64,000 nucleotides of DNA from Pelagimonas sp. (lineage in GTDB: Bacteria; Pseudomonadota; Alphaproteobacteria; Rhodobacterales; Rhodobacteraceae), in contig JAOARX010000033.1 in the NCBI GenBank assembly GCA_025210345.1, positions 1-64,000 on the forward strand, written 5' to 3'. Below the pieces are notes generated by a model. The model made no database searches. It worked only from the letters and a program-made list of their open reading frames with translations, and was not told where the DNA came from. Positions 17,083 to 26,131 of this stretch are shown piece by piece; the stretch's first letter is position 1; the number at the start of each line of letters is the position of its first letter. A program made the position numbers and the translations under genes.

Positions 17083-19847
17083 TGGCCCAACCTATCGAGC
17101 AGCGCAGGCACATGGACCTGATCGGATTTATAGTTGCCGGTCAGCACATGCATCACCAGATTCACACCAAACCGGTAGGCGATTTCGCGCTGGCGCTCGG
17201 CGCTGAAGCCACGCCCCAGGGGAACCAGCGGATTGCCGGCCTGATCAATCGCCCATGCGGAGGCCCAGTCATTGCCACCGATCACCACCGGGGTCACATT
17301 GTCGTTGAGATCGCGAAAGGGCATGCCTTCGACCTGTTGGGCATCGGGCGCCGAGGCCTCGACCCAGATCTGATGCCCCGCGTAGCGCCCCGGAAAATCA
17401 TTGAGCAGGTAAAACGTGCGTGTCAGCACATGATCTTGCGGAACCGGCGCCAGGGCGGGAATAGTGAGCGGCGCCGCCAATTCCTGAAGCTTGCGCCCAT
17501 TGGGTGTCCCGGCGCCGAACCCTGCGATATCCGCATCGCGCGTATCAAACAGGATCATCCCACCCGATTGCAGATAGGCGTTCAGCCGGGCATAGGCCTG
17601 GGCGCTTGGGGTGGGTTGGCTGGGGGTGATGGGCCAGTAAAGCAGGGGATAGAACGCCAGTTCGTCACGTTCCAGATCCAGCCCGACGGGGGCTGCGGGC
17701 TCAACCGAGGTGCGGAAATACAATGTATCGGACAGGCCGCGCAAACCCGCTTCGGCCAGGGAATCAATGCGGCTGTCGCCGGTAAGAACATGCGCCAAGA
17801 CCAGTTCTGATGCGGCCAGAATGGCCTGGGGATCAAGTGGCGCGCCTTGGGCCCGACCCGCGTGCGGCGTGCCGATAACCATGCCAAGGATCAGCATGGC
17901 CGCCCCCAGCCGGATCAACCGCCCGGACAGGGCCAAAGTGGCCAGGATATCGGCGGCCAACAGCACCATTGCCCCCGCCAACAGCCATCCACCCAAGGGG
18001 CGCTCCTGGGGGCGCACCAAGCCTGTGACCAGGGTCCCCGGGGGCCATTGCACCGGATCAAGACGGCTCTGTGCCTGCGCGACATTGCGGGCGGTCATAC
18101 GTGTTTCGTGGGCGTAAATCCCCGGCCGCAGATCAGGCCCAAGCGGACCATCCACCAGATCCGGCCCCGCGACACTGGGCAGGGTATCGGCCGGTTGGCT
18201 GCGTCCAAACCCGTCCAGCACCTGTTGCGGTTGCCACAGCGTACCTTTCAGGGTTTCCGCGGTTTCCGAAGCCGTGGAGGTGGTGACCGCCAGTCGTTCG
18301 AGCATCTCGACAAACAGACCCGAAAGCGGCAGCGTTGACCATTCGGCATTGGCCGTCACGTGGAACAGAACCACCTGTCCCTGGCCAATGGGCTTGCGTG
18401 TCACCAGCGGTGTGCCGTCAGACAGTTGGGCGATCACGCGCTCTGACAGGGTCGGATCGGGCTGCGCCATGACCTGAGAGGACACCGTGACGTCATCGGG
18501 GATGGTCAGCCCCGCAAAGGGGCTGGTTGCGTCAAAGGGCGCCAGGGCTTTGGGCTCACCCCAGCTCATGGCTCCGCCGACGCTGCGGCCCCCGCTGCGC
18601 AGGCGAACCGGCATTAACAGGTCTTCGGTGATGCGCGACACATCCGAGGCCGCCAGACGGGGCCCCGAGAACCTGAGCAAGAGCCCGCCGTTTTCGACCC
18701 AGTCCAACACCTGCGTTTCCTCGGTCGGGCCAAGGGTGGCCACATCCGCCAGAACGATCACATCGGGGTTGGCGGGCAGGACCTGGCTGAGCGGGCCTTC
18801 AACAAGATCCGCCGTGGGGACAAGCGCCTTGCGCAAGTAATGCAGAGGTGCCAGCAGTTCGAGCCCCTCGCGTCCCTGCCGGGTTATCACCAGTGCGACT
18901 TCGCGCCGGTGCAACCCATCATCGGCAAGCGCGATGGCCCCGGCGCTGCGGTGCCCTTCCAGTTCGAAACGGGTGATCCGCGCGCGCAGCTCGGCCGGGA
19001 GCGTCACCTGAGTGCTGGTCTCATGGGTGTCGGTGGCAAAGTCCAGCTCTGCCCGGCTGAGAACGGTGTCATACCCCGCGGGGTCCTTGCCGCGTACAAC
19101 CAACCCAAGGGTCTCTTGCCGGGCTGTGTCCAGCCGCGCGGCGGACAGGGTCAGCGTGCCGTTTTGCACCGTTGCGGGCCGCAGAAGATACCGGTTCCGG
19201 ACAGATTGTGAGATCGTCACGCGGCCTTTTTCCTCAAGCGCACCCAAAAGCGCGAGCCGCCCCTCGCGCGCGGTTCCATCCGACAGCCAAAGCGTATCAA
19301 AATCTCGGTCCGGCAACAGGTCGCGTGCGGTTTGCATGTGGTCTGGCGTCGGGGTCCATGGGGATGGGATCAGGCCGGGCAACCGGGTCAAGAGCACCTC
19401 GGCGGCACTGAACTGCAGGGGGGTGGGATCAGACAGGTTCAGCACGGCGGCTGGCTGATTGCGTCGCGCGGCCTGCGTTAACGCCGCCTCAATCGTGACA
19501 AGACGCACCGGCCAGTCCGGGGCTGAGGTCCAGCCACCGTCAACCACGATTACAAGCGGGTTGGCCGTGTTGGCGGGCGCGCCCTGTGATTGCGGGTTCA
19601 GCACGGGCCCGGCCAACCCCACGATCACCGCCGCCATCGCCAAAAGCCTGAGCAGCAAAAGCCACCAGGGCGTGTGGTCTGTGACTTGCTCCTCGTCGCG
19701 CAACCCAAGCAAAAGGGCCACCCCCGGAAACCTGCGCCGCAGCGGCGCCGGGGGCACGGCGCGCAACAGGAACCACAGCACCGGCAGGGCCAGCAAACCC
19801 AGCAACAGCCAAGGGGTGGTAAAGCCAAGTGCACCAAACACCGTCAT
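17079..19847 (-). CDS. BatA/DUF4159 membrane protein
   Basis: A 922-residue protein. The N-terminus is the aerotolerance-regulator BatA domain, with two membrane helices at about residues 10-28 and 57-78, then a VWA-like stretch. Further helices near residues 625-680 precede a C-terminal DUF4159 domain (YPLLYWPITPS, GGMILFDTRDAD, LNDFPGRYAGHQIWVE). The start ATG 19847 overlaps the DUF58 stop as ATGA; an in-frame start 33 codons upstream lies inside the DUF58 gene and is rejected. It belongs with MoxR and DUF58 in a membrane-linked complex of unknown client. Confidence 0.85.
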   Translation of the reverse strand: MTVFGALGFTTPWLLLGLLALPVLWFLLRAVPPAPLRRRFPGVALLLGLRDEEQVTDHTPWWLLLLRLLAMAAVIVGLAGPVLNPQSQGAPANTANPLVIVVDGGWTSAPDWPVRLVTIEAALTQAARRNQPAAVLNLSDPTPLQFSAAEVLLTRLPGLIPSPWTPTPDHMQTARDLLPDRDFDTLWLSDGTAREGRLALLGALEEKGRVTISQSVRNRYLLRPATVQNGTLTLSAARLDTARQETLGLVVRGKDPAGYDTVLSRAELDFATDTHETSTQVTLPAELRARITRFELEGHRSAGAIALADDGLHRREVALVITRQGREGLELLAPLHYLRKALVPTADLVEGPLSQVLPANPDVIVLADVATLGPTEETQVLDWVENGGLLLRFSGPRLAASDVSRITEDLLMPVRLRSGGRSVGGAMSWGEPKALAPFDATSPFAGLTIPDDVTVSSQVMAQPDPTLSERVIAQLSDGTPLVTRKPIGQGQVVLFHVTANAEWSTLPLSGLFVEMLERLAVTTSTASETAETLKGTLWQPQQVLDGFGRSQPADTLPSVAGPDLVDGPLGPDLRPGIYAHETRMTARNVAQAQSRLDPVQWPPGTLVTGLVRPQERPLGGWLLAGAMVLLAADILATLALSGRLIRLGAAMLILGMVIGTPHAGRAQGAPLDPQAILAASELVLAHVLTGDSRIDSLAEAGLRGLSDTLYFRTSVEPAAPVGLDLERDELAFYPLLYWPITPSQPTPSAQAYARLNAYLQSGGMILFDTRDADIAGFGAGTPNGRKLQELAAPLTIPALAPVPQDHVLTRTFYLLNDFPGRYAGHQIWVEASAPDAQQVEGMPFRDLNDNVTPVVIGGNDWASAWAIDQAGNPLVPLGRGFSAERQREIAYRFGVNLVMHVLTGNYKSDQVHVPALLDRLGQ

Positions 19848-20719
19848 CCGTGGGCTCCGTCTAGCGCCCGGTAAATCCACATCAAGGCGGATTGCGCGGG
19901 TTGGTCGGTGTGGTGGACAAAGTGCTGCCAACCGGTTTGGCGACACAGCTCTTTCAGGGCATCTTTGCGCGCGGCCAAACGGCCCAGATAGCGATCGCGC
20001 AGATCCGAGGCCTTGAGCGTTTCGTGACGCAGCGCCCCCGTGATGCTTTCAAAAATGGTCCGCCCTTTATACGGGAACCGCTCTTCGGCGGGGTCCAGCA
20101 CCTGCATCAGGACACCCGAGATCCCGCGATCCGCGGCTTTGGTCAGCGCGTCCCGGGTCGCGTCGAGATCGCCAAGGAAATCGGACAAAAACACAGCCTT
20201 GGCATAGGGAATAAATCCGCGTTCATCGGGAACAGCATGGTCCGTGTCGTGGTCATTCGACAGATGTTGCGCCAGGCGCATGACCTGAATGTCGCCGCGG
20301 GCCGGGGGCAGGTCGATGCCGGTCAGGCCGACGCGCTCGCCACCGCGTAACAGCAAAATTGCCACGGCCAGCCCCAACACGCGGGCGCGCTCGGATTTTT
20401 CGGGCAGATGTTTGTCCGAGGCAAAGCGCATGGAGGCACCGGGGTCGACCCACAAGAGCACGCTTTGCGCGATCTGCAGTTCGTGTTCACGTACAAAGTG
20501 CTCGTCGCTGCGGGCCGAGCGGCGCCAGTCAATGTCGTGCAGGGAATCACCCGCGCGCAGCGGCCGGTATTGCCAGAAGTCATCCCCCATGCCGGAACGC
20601 CTGCGCCCGTGTTCGCCCAGCAAAACGGTTCCAGCCAGTTGTTCGGCGCGGGCCAAGAGCGCCGGAAAGCGGCTGGCCTCGGTCTGGGCCTTGAATCTGA
20701 GGCTGGCGGGGGGGGTCAC
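19844..20719 (-). CDS. DUF58 domain protein
   Basis: A 291-residue protein of the DUF58 family that commonly follows MoxR ATPases. The hallmark segment is seen as GRRRSGMGDDFWQYRPLRAGD, with IDWRRSARSDEHFVREHE close behind. A VWA-like part follows (SVLLWVDPGASM). It begins with GTG 20719, overlapping the moxR stop by four bases, and ends overlapping the BatA-type start, so all are translationally coupled. Confidence 0.9.
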   Translation of the reverse strand: MTPPASLRFKAQTEASRFPALLARAEQLAGTVLLGEHGRRRSGMGDDFWQYRPLRAGDSLHDIDWRRSARSDEHFVREHELQIAQSVLLWVDPGASMRFASDKHLPEKSERARVLGLAVAILLLRGGERVGLTGIDLPPARGDIQVMRLAQHLSNDHDTDHAVPDERGFIPYAKAVFLSDFLGDLDATRDALTKAADRGISGVLMQVLDPAEERFPYKGRTIFESITGALRHETLKASDLRDRYLGRLAARKDALKELCRQTGWQHFVHHTDQPAQSALMWIYRALDGAHG

Positions 20720-21723
20720 GCGGCGGCCTCGGAGGCGGTAAACGATGTGGCGATTTCGTCGATCAAATCCCCCAGATCCTGACCATGGGCGCGGGCGGCA
20801 AAGGTCAGGGCCATACGGTGGATCAGCACCGGCCGGGCCATATGGATCACGTCATCGGGCGAGGGCGCAAGCCGCCCTTGCAGCAATGCACGCGCGCGCA
20901 CCATCAACATCAGGGCCTGCGCAGCCCGCGGTCCGGGCCCCCAGGCCACCAGATCGCGCACACGGTCCGGTGCAGCCGGGTCTTCGGGGCGGAAGGCCCG
21001 CACAAGATCAAGGATCATTTCCACGACACCATCCCCCACCGGCATCCGGCGAAGCAGGGTCTGGGCGGCGATCAGATCAGCGGCGGCGAACACCTGATGC
21101 GCCTTTGCCTCTTCGACGCCGGTGGTGGCCAAAAGAATGTCCTTTTCGGTCTGACGATCAGGATAAGCCACGTTGATCTGTACCAAAAAGCGGTCAAGCT
21201 GGGCTTCGGGCAGGGGATAGGTGCCCTCTTGCTCGATCGGGTTTTGCGTGGCCAGCACATGAAAAAGCGCGTCCAGTTTGCGGGTCTCACCGGCGACGGT
21301 GACTTCTTTTTCCTGCATCGCTTGCAAAAGCGCCGATTGCGTGCGCGGGCTGGCTCGGTTGATTTCGTCCGCCATGAGCAGTTGGCAGAAAATCGGGCCC
21401 TGGATGAATTTGAACGCGCGACCGCCATCGGCCCCGGTTTCCAGCACCTCGGATCCCAAAATATCGGCGGGCATCAGGTCAGGCGTGAACTGCACCCGAT
21501 TGCCCGCGAGGCCCATCACCGTCGACAGGGTTTCCACCAGACGGGTTTTGCCAAGCCCCGGCAAGCCGATCAGCAGGGCGTGGCCACCGGACAAAAGCGC
21601 CGACAAGGCCAGGTCAACCACGTCCTCTTGCCCGATAAAGCGTGCGTTGATCGACGCCTTGGCCTGCGCCAGCTTGTCTTCAAGGGCTTCGATCTCGGCG
21701 ACCAAGTTTTCAACCTCGGGCAT
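20716..21723 (-). CDS. moxR: MoxR-family AAA+ ATPase
   Basis: A 335-residue AAA+ ATPase. The N-terminus has a short coiled coil (residues 3-22). Walker A is GLPGLGKT at about 53-60, Walker B with sensor context is LLMADEINRASPRTQSALL, and sensor 1 lies in FHVLATQNPIEQEGTYPLPEAQ. MoxR proteins act as chaperones or remodelers for VWA-domain partners, here probably the products of the three coupled downstream genes. It is first in the operon, and the 68-base gap to the divergent DUF1285 gene should hold the promoters. Confidence 0.93.
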   Translation of the reverse strand: MPEVENLVAEIEALEDKLAQAKASINARFIGQEDVVDLALSALLSGGHALLIGLPGLGKTRLVETLSTVMGLAGNRVQFTPDLMPADILGSEVLETGADGGRAFKFIQGPIFCQLLMADEINRASPRTQSALLQAMQEKEVTVAGETRKLDALFHVLATQNPIEQEGTYPLPEAQLDRFLVQINVAYPDRQTEKDILLATTGVEEAKAHQVFAAADLIAAQTLLRRMPVGDGVVEMILDLVRAFRPEDPAAPDRVRDLVAWGPGPRAAQALMLMVRARALLQGRLAPSPDDVIHMARPVLIHRMALTFAARAHGQDLGDLIDEIATSFTASEAAA

Positions 21724-21791
21724 TTCAAATCTCCGTCACGGTGCATATGCTTGTGGGGACTGTATCGTGTTCAGCGGGAATGGCAAAAGCA

Positions 21792-22373
21792 ATGAGTGGA
21801 CAAAAAACCGTGACCCCTTCGGCGGATGGCTTGGCGGCTTCGGCCCGTGCTGCGCAAAAAGGCAAAGGGATGCCGCCGGTGCATCTGTGGAACCCACCGT
21901 TTTGCGGCGATCTGGACATGCGTATCGCGCGGGATGGGACGTGGTTCTACCTGGGCACACCGATTGGGCGGTTTGAGCTGGTCAGGCTGTTTTCATCGAT
22001 TTTGCGCAAGGATGGTGAGGATTACTTTCTGGTAACGCCCGTCGAGAAAGTGGGAATCACCGTTGATGACGCCCCATTTGTCGCGCAGGATTTTGATGTT
22101 TCGGGTACGGGGGAAAACCAGGTTCTGACCTTTGTCACCCATGTTGGCGATCAGGCCGTGGCAGGCCCGGACCACCCGATCCGCGTTGAGCGGGATCCCG
22201 CCACAGGCGAGCCATCCCCCTATATTCTGATCCGCGCCAACCTTGAGGCGCTGATTGATCGCAAGTCGTTTTACCGCCTTGTCGATCAAGGCGCGCATCA
22301 TGACGGGTGGTTTGGCGTGTGGTCGTCGGGACAGTTCTTTCCGGTGATCCCCTCTGACGAACTAGATGCCTAG
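21792..22373 (+). CDS. DUF1285 domain protein
   Basis: A 193-residue protein matching DUF1285: WNPPFCGDLDMRIARDGTWFY, then GTPIGRFELVRLFSSILRKDGEDYFLVTPVEK. The function is not established. ATG 21792 is chosen by resemblance to family N-termini (MSGQK...); ATG 21780 is a possible alternative. The last codons overlap the following gene by 8 bases in another frame. Confidence 0.85.
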   Translation: MSGQKTVTPSADGLAASARAAQKGKGMPPVHLWNPPFCGDLDMRIARDGTWFYLGTPIGRFELVRLFSSILRKDGEDYFLVTPVEKVGITVDDAPFVAQDFDVSGTGENQVLTFVTHVGDQAVAGPDHPIRVERDPATGEPSPYILIRANLEALIDRKSFYRLVDQGAHHDGWFGVWSSGQFFPVIPSDELDA

Positions 22374-23115
22374 GGTCGCGGCGAATATCAGCCTGCTGTT
22401 TCCGGAACTGCCGCTGTTGGACCGCATCGCGCGGGCGGCTGCGCTGGGGTTTGACGGGGTTGAGTGTCTCTTTCCCTATGAGCTGTCCGCCAAAGAATTT
22501 GCGCAGGCGTTGCAGGCGGCAGACCTGCCGTTGGCGCTGATCAACACACCCGTTGCCGATTGGGCGCAAGGCGCGCGGGGATGCGCGGCGATACCGGGGC
22601 AAGAGATCCGGTTTCAGGCCGAGTTTGCCCAGGCGGTGGCCTATGCCCGCACCTGTCAGGCGCAGATCATTCACGTCATGGCAGGGGTGTTTGCGGGTGG
22701 CGCTGATACGTTTGTCTCTAACCTGCAATGGTCAGCGGATCAGGCGCCCGATCTGACGCTAACCATCGAACCGCTCAATCCCATTGACATGCCGGGCTAT
22801 TGGCTGGCGGATTTTGACCGGGCGCTGGAGGTGTTGAAATCCGTGGATCGCCCCAATGTTGGGCTGCAATTCGACCTGTGGCATGCCCAGCGGATCGGGG
22901 ATATGGGCGCGCTATGGACGCAATGCGCCCCATGGGTGCGACATGTGCAATTTGCCGGGCTGGCGACCCGAGGCGCGCCAGAAGCCCCTGATGACGCGCT
23001 TTGGCGGATGTTGGATCGCATCCAAAGTGAGGGCTATCAGGGTTGGCTTTCGGCCGAATATATCGGGGCGAAAGATGACAGCGCCGATTGGCTTTGCCAC
23101 CTTGATCCGCGTTAA
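22366..23115 (+). CDS. hyi: hydroxypyruvate isomerase-family TIM-barrel protein
   Basis: A 249-residue xylose-isomerase-like TIM barrel of the hydroxypyruvate isomerase group, which interconverts hydroxypyruvate and tartronate semialdehyde. Seen are the N-terminal AANISLLFPELPLLDRIARAA, the central TIEPLNPIDMPGYW with the metal-binding Glu, LQFDLWHAQR, and the C-terminal GWLSAEYIG. It overlaps the DUF1285 gene by 8 bases (coupled). A hydroxypyruvate role would fit the glycolate genes nearby but the link is only inferred. The stop overlaps that of the converging sulfotransferase in a TTAA. Confidence 0.78.
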   Translation: MPRVAANISLLFPELPLLDRIARAAALGFDGVECLFPYELSAKEFAQALQAADLPLALINTPVADWAQGARGCAAIPGQEIRFQAEFAQAVAYARTCQAQIIHVMAGVFAGGADTFVSNLQWSADQAPDLTLTIEPLNPIDMPGYWLADFDRALEVLKSVDRPNVGLQFDLWHAQRIGDMGALWTQCAPWVRHVQFAGLATRGAPEAPDDALWRMLDRIQSEGYQGWLSAEYIGAKDDSADWLCHLDPR

Positions 23116-23930
23116 TCCCCCAGCTTGGCGTGGACTTCGTCCAGGTCAATCTCACCAATGGGCATCTTGTTGGACGGATCTTCAAAGTCATATTTGAACA
23201 GGTTGAAGTCGCGTTTGTAGATTTCATAAACCAGATGCATCGACATATCGTCAAAGTAGTCTTTGACCGGGTGCGCGCGTTTGGGGCCGTGGCCCTCGGA
23301 TTCATTGAAACGCGGGATCGCGGATAGATCGACCTTATGCGGGGTCTCGATCGCGTCCAGCACCTCTTGCATGCCTTCGTTGAACTTTTCGGTCCAGAAG
23401 ATCTTGTTATAGCGGCCACCATTCACGATGAAGGTGCTGACGTGGCCTGACATGGCGGACCAGTGAATGTCCGGCTCCATCGGGCGCCGCCAGCGGATGG
23501 TATCGCGGGTGAACAGCAAGAACCGGCGGAACGATTTGATCTGGTCAAATTCTTGCTTGCCATCGTCTCCGCCCACTTCGATGCCGTATTTCTGGATCAA
23601 GAGCGGCACCAGATTGCCGCGATAGCGTTTGCCGTTGCGCTGGATGCCGCAGATCTTGTCGAAAAAGCTGGACAAGATGCGCGTGTACGGGTTGCGCACG
23701 CAGGTATAGGCATAGGAACTGCGGGTTTTCACATTGGCTTTGATCGCCGGTTGGCTTTCTTCCAGCGCCCATTTGTGCATCCCGCCCTTGGCGTCATGAA
23801 TGTCGCCATCAAAGAATTCACCATGATCGGAATAATACATGATCTGACCGATGGTCGAACAGGCGCATTTCGGCACCACCCGATACACCATGCTTTCAGA
23901 TTCTGTCATCCAGGTTCCTGGAAAGCCCAT
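23112..23930 (-). CDS. Sulfotransfer_2-type carbohydrate sulfotransferase
   Basis: A 272-residue PAPS-dependent sulfotransferase resembling the HNK-1/chondroitin sulfotransferase family. The 5'-phosphosulfate loop is VPKCACSTIGQI (residues 19-30) and the 3'-phosphate site is CVRNPYTRILSSFFDKI (77-93). It has no signal peptide or membrane anchor, so it probably works in the cytoplasm on a glycan precursor. The start ATG 23930 has GGAGG 7 bases upstream. It is divergent from a GT14-type glycosyltransferase across an AT-rich 142-base gap, a pairing repeated at 43-46 kb. The acceptor is unknown. Confidence 0.85.
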   Translation of the reverse strand: MGFPGTWMTESESMVYRVVPKCACSTIGQIMYYSDHGEFFDGDIHDAKGGMHKWALEESQPAIKANVKTRSSYAYTCVRNPYTRILSSFFDKICGIQRNGKRYRGNLVPLLIQKYGIEVGGDDGKQEFDQIKSFRRFLLFTRDTIRWRRPMEPDIHWSAMSGHVSTFIVNGGRYNKIFWTEKFNEGMQEVLDAIETPHKVDLSAIPRFNESEGHGPKRAHPVKDYFDDMSMHLVYEIYKRDFNLFKYDFEDPSNKMPIGEIDLDEVHAKLGD

Positions 23931-24072
23931 GCCCTTGCCTCCGGTAACTGCTATTTTGTTCTTTGTTAGAGGTTTACCTGCTACAAAAAACCAAAGAAAG
24001 CAGGTTTAATCAACGCGCAATCATCTCTATCAACGTAACAATAGCCTTAACAACGGGTGAATGGTTTCCTGA

Positions 24073-25650
24073 ATGGCAAAAATCGCCTTCATTCTGCTGT
24101 GCCACAAAGATCCGGATGCGATCATTAAACAGGCACAAAGTTTGACTGCTGTGGGGGATTACATGTCCATCCACTTTGATGCGCGTGCGTCACGCGCGGC
24201 CTATCAGAAAATCCGCGATGCGCTGGCCGACAACCCGAATGTGACCTTTGCCAAGAAACGCATCAAATGCGGCTGGGGCGAATGGAGCCTGGTTCAGGCC
24301 ACGTTGAACGCCGTTGAATCCGCGGTCCATGCCTTTCCCCGCGCGACGCATTTTTACATGCTGTCAGGCGATTGCATGGCGATCAAATCTGCGGAATACG
24401 CGCATGAATTCCTGGATCGCCAGGACCGGGATTACATCGAAAGCTATGATTATTTCCAATCCGACTGGATCAAAACCGGTTGGAAGGAAGAGCGGCTGAT
24501 TTACCGCCACTGGTTTAACGAACGCACGCAAAAACGCCGGTTTTACTGGATGTTCGAGGCGCAAAAACGCCTTGGCCTGACCCGCGAAATTCCGCGCGAC
24601 ATCGAGGTGATGATTGGCTCACAATGGTGGTGTCTGCGTCGGCGCACGGTTGAGTGGATCCTTGATTTCACCAAGCGGCGCAAGGATGTGATGCGCTTTT
24701 TTGCCACCACATGGATCCCGGATGAGACGTTCTTTCAGACCCTCGTGCGTCATCTGGTTCCAGAGCACGAAATTGACTGTCGCACGCTGACTTTCCTTAT
24801 GTTCTCGGACTACGGGATGCCAGTGACGTTTTACAACGATCACTACGACCTGTTGCTTAGTCAGGATTTCCTGTTCGCCCGCAAAATCAGCCCCGAGGCA
24901 ACGGAACTGCGGCGCAGGCTTGGGGTGCTATATGCATCCGATGGCACGCGGTTCCAGATCTCGAACGAGGGGCGTTCGCTCTATAAATTCCTGTCCAGCA
25001 AGGGGCGGATAGGTCGCCGCTTTGCGCCACGTTTCTGGGAAACCGAAAGCAGCCTGGGCCGCGAGCGCGAGATGCTGATTATCGTGTGCAAGAAATGGCA
25101 TGTGGCCAAGCGCCTGCTGGATCGCATCCGTCAGATGACCAACGTGCCCTGCATCGAATACCTGTTTAACGAAGAAAGCTGCGAATTGCCCGATCTGGGG
25201 GGCATTCAATCCACCATGGGCAAACGCCACCGCCACCGCCGCGCGCTGATGCGGATGCTGTTCGACTACTACGAAACTGAGCGGCTTGTGGTCTGCATGG
25301 ATCCCGGCAACCTGGATCTGATGGAGGATTTTGCCCATGACCGATCGCAGACGCGTCTGCTTGAGATCGAATGCCAGTTCTCGGATGACTATCTGATTGG
25401 CCATGCCATGCGGGTCGGGTTGGCGGGGGATCGGACGCCCAGGGAAACCCTGTCACGCCTGTTGCCCACGGTCCGGAACGATATGGCGCATGAAAGCGAT
25501 CGCATTCGCGATGCGAATTTCGAGCACCTGTATCGTATGCGCGAATCCGAGGGACCGGATCACAACGCCAAATCCGTGGCTGGTTTCCTGAAGATTTCGC
25601 AGGAAAACGCGCGCGAGATCGTCGATTTGGATCATCTCTTCGCGGATTGA
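24073..25650 (+). CDS. GT14-type beta-1,6-N-acetylglucosaminyltransferase with C-terminal DUF5928-like region
   Basis: A 525-residue protein. Residues 1-270 form a core-2/I-branching (GT14) glycosyltransferase domain, a family that also holds peptide O-xylosyltransferases. Family landmarks are CGWGEWSL at 66-73, LSGDC at 97-101, GSQWWCL at 182-188 and WIPDETFFQ at 214-222. Residues 330-525 form a separate region that looks like DUF5928 of Roseobacter proteins (LIIVCKKWHVAKRLLDRI, then ESCELPDLGGI). The second paralogue in the window, at 44517-46217, keeps all N-terminal landmarks but differs in the C-terminal half. It likely acts with the divergent sulfotransferase. Confidence 0.85.
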   Translation: MAKIAFILLCHKDPDAIIKQAQSLTAVGDYMSIHFDARASRAAYQKIRDALADNPNVTFAKKRIKCGWGEWSLVQATLNAVESAVHAFPRATHFYMLSGDCMAIKSAEYAHEFLDRQDRDYIESYDYFQSDWIKTGWKEERLIYRHWFNERTQKRRFYWMFEAQKRLGLTREIPRDIEVMIGSQWWCLRRRTVEWILDFTKRRKDVMRFFATTWIPDETFFQTLVRHLVPEHEIDCRTLTFLMFSDYGMPVTFYNDHYDLLLSQDFLFARKISPEATELRRRLGVLYASDGTRFQISNEGRSLYKFLSSKGRIGRRFAPRFWETESSLGREREMLIIVCKKWHVAKRLLDRIRQMTNVPCIEYLFNEESCELPDLGGIQSTMGKRHRHRRALMRMLFDYYETERLVVCMDPGNLDLMEDFAHDRSQTRLLEIECQFSDDYLIGHAMRVGLAGDRTPRETLSRLLPTVRNDMAHESDRIRDANFEHLYRMRESEGPDHNAKSVAGFLKISQENAREIVDLDHLFAD

Positions 25651-25710
25651 TCCCCGACCTGACATCGCGCTATGGCTTGGGGGCAACCCAGATTGAGCAC
25701 GAGGCGCCCA

Positions 25711-26082
25711 ATGGCCTATACCTATGATTCCGAAAATATCTTTGCCAAGATTCTGCGCGGAGAGATCCCCAACAAGACGGTTCTTGAGACCGAACATACG
25801 CTGGCATTCCTGGATATCCAGCCGCAGGCCCCCACTCATATTCTCGTGATTCCCAAAGGCCCCTATGTCTGTTTTGACCATTTCGCCCAAGAGGCCTCTG
25901 AACCGGAAATAACCGATTACGTGCGCGCGATTGGTGAAATCTGCAAAGCCGAAGGGCTGGAAGAAAACGGGTTTCGTCTGATTGCCAATGCCGGCCGTGA
26001 GGGGGTGCAGGATGTGCCGCATCTGCATGTGCACATTCTCGCGGGTCGCGTCCTTGGGCCGATGCTGGCACGGGCAAAGTGA
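25711..26082 (+). CDS. HIT-family nucleotide hydrolase (HinT-like)
   Basis: A 123-residue histidine-triad protein that hydrolyses nucleotide phosphoramidates and similar substrates. The N-terminal DSENIFAKILRGEIPNKTV and the triad HLHVHIL near residues 106-112 are typical. ATG 25711 matches the family N-terminus (MAYTYD); upstream in-frame codons lack family similarity. It converges with the ABC ATPase gene. Confidence 0.93.
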   Translation: MAYTYDSENIFAKILRGEIPNKTVLETEHTLAFLDIQPQAPTHILVIPKGPYVCFDHFAQEASEPEITDYVRAIGEICKAEGLEENGFRLIANAGREGVQDVPHLHVHILAGRVLGPMLARAK

Positions 26083-26131
26083 TGATTTGGGATGAGGCCG
26101 TGTGGCTTCATCTCTTTTCAAATATCAAATA

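Noticed and set aside
23931-24072. Attachment site or island border in the AT-rich gap between the sulfotransferase and GT14 genes
   Set aside because: No tRNA, integrase or direct repeat is present. Only a weak ACCTGC/GCAGGT dyad is visible, which fits a divergent promoter region.
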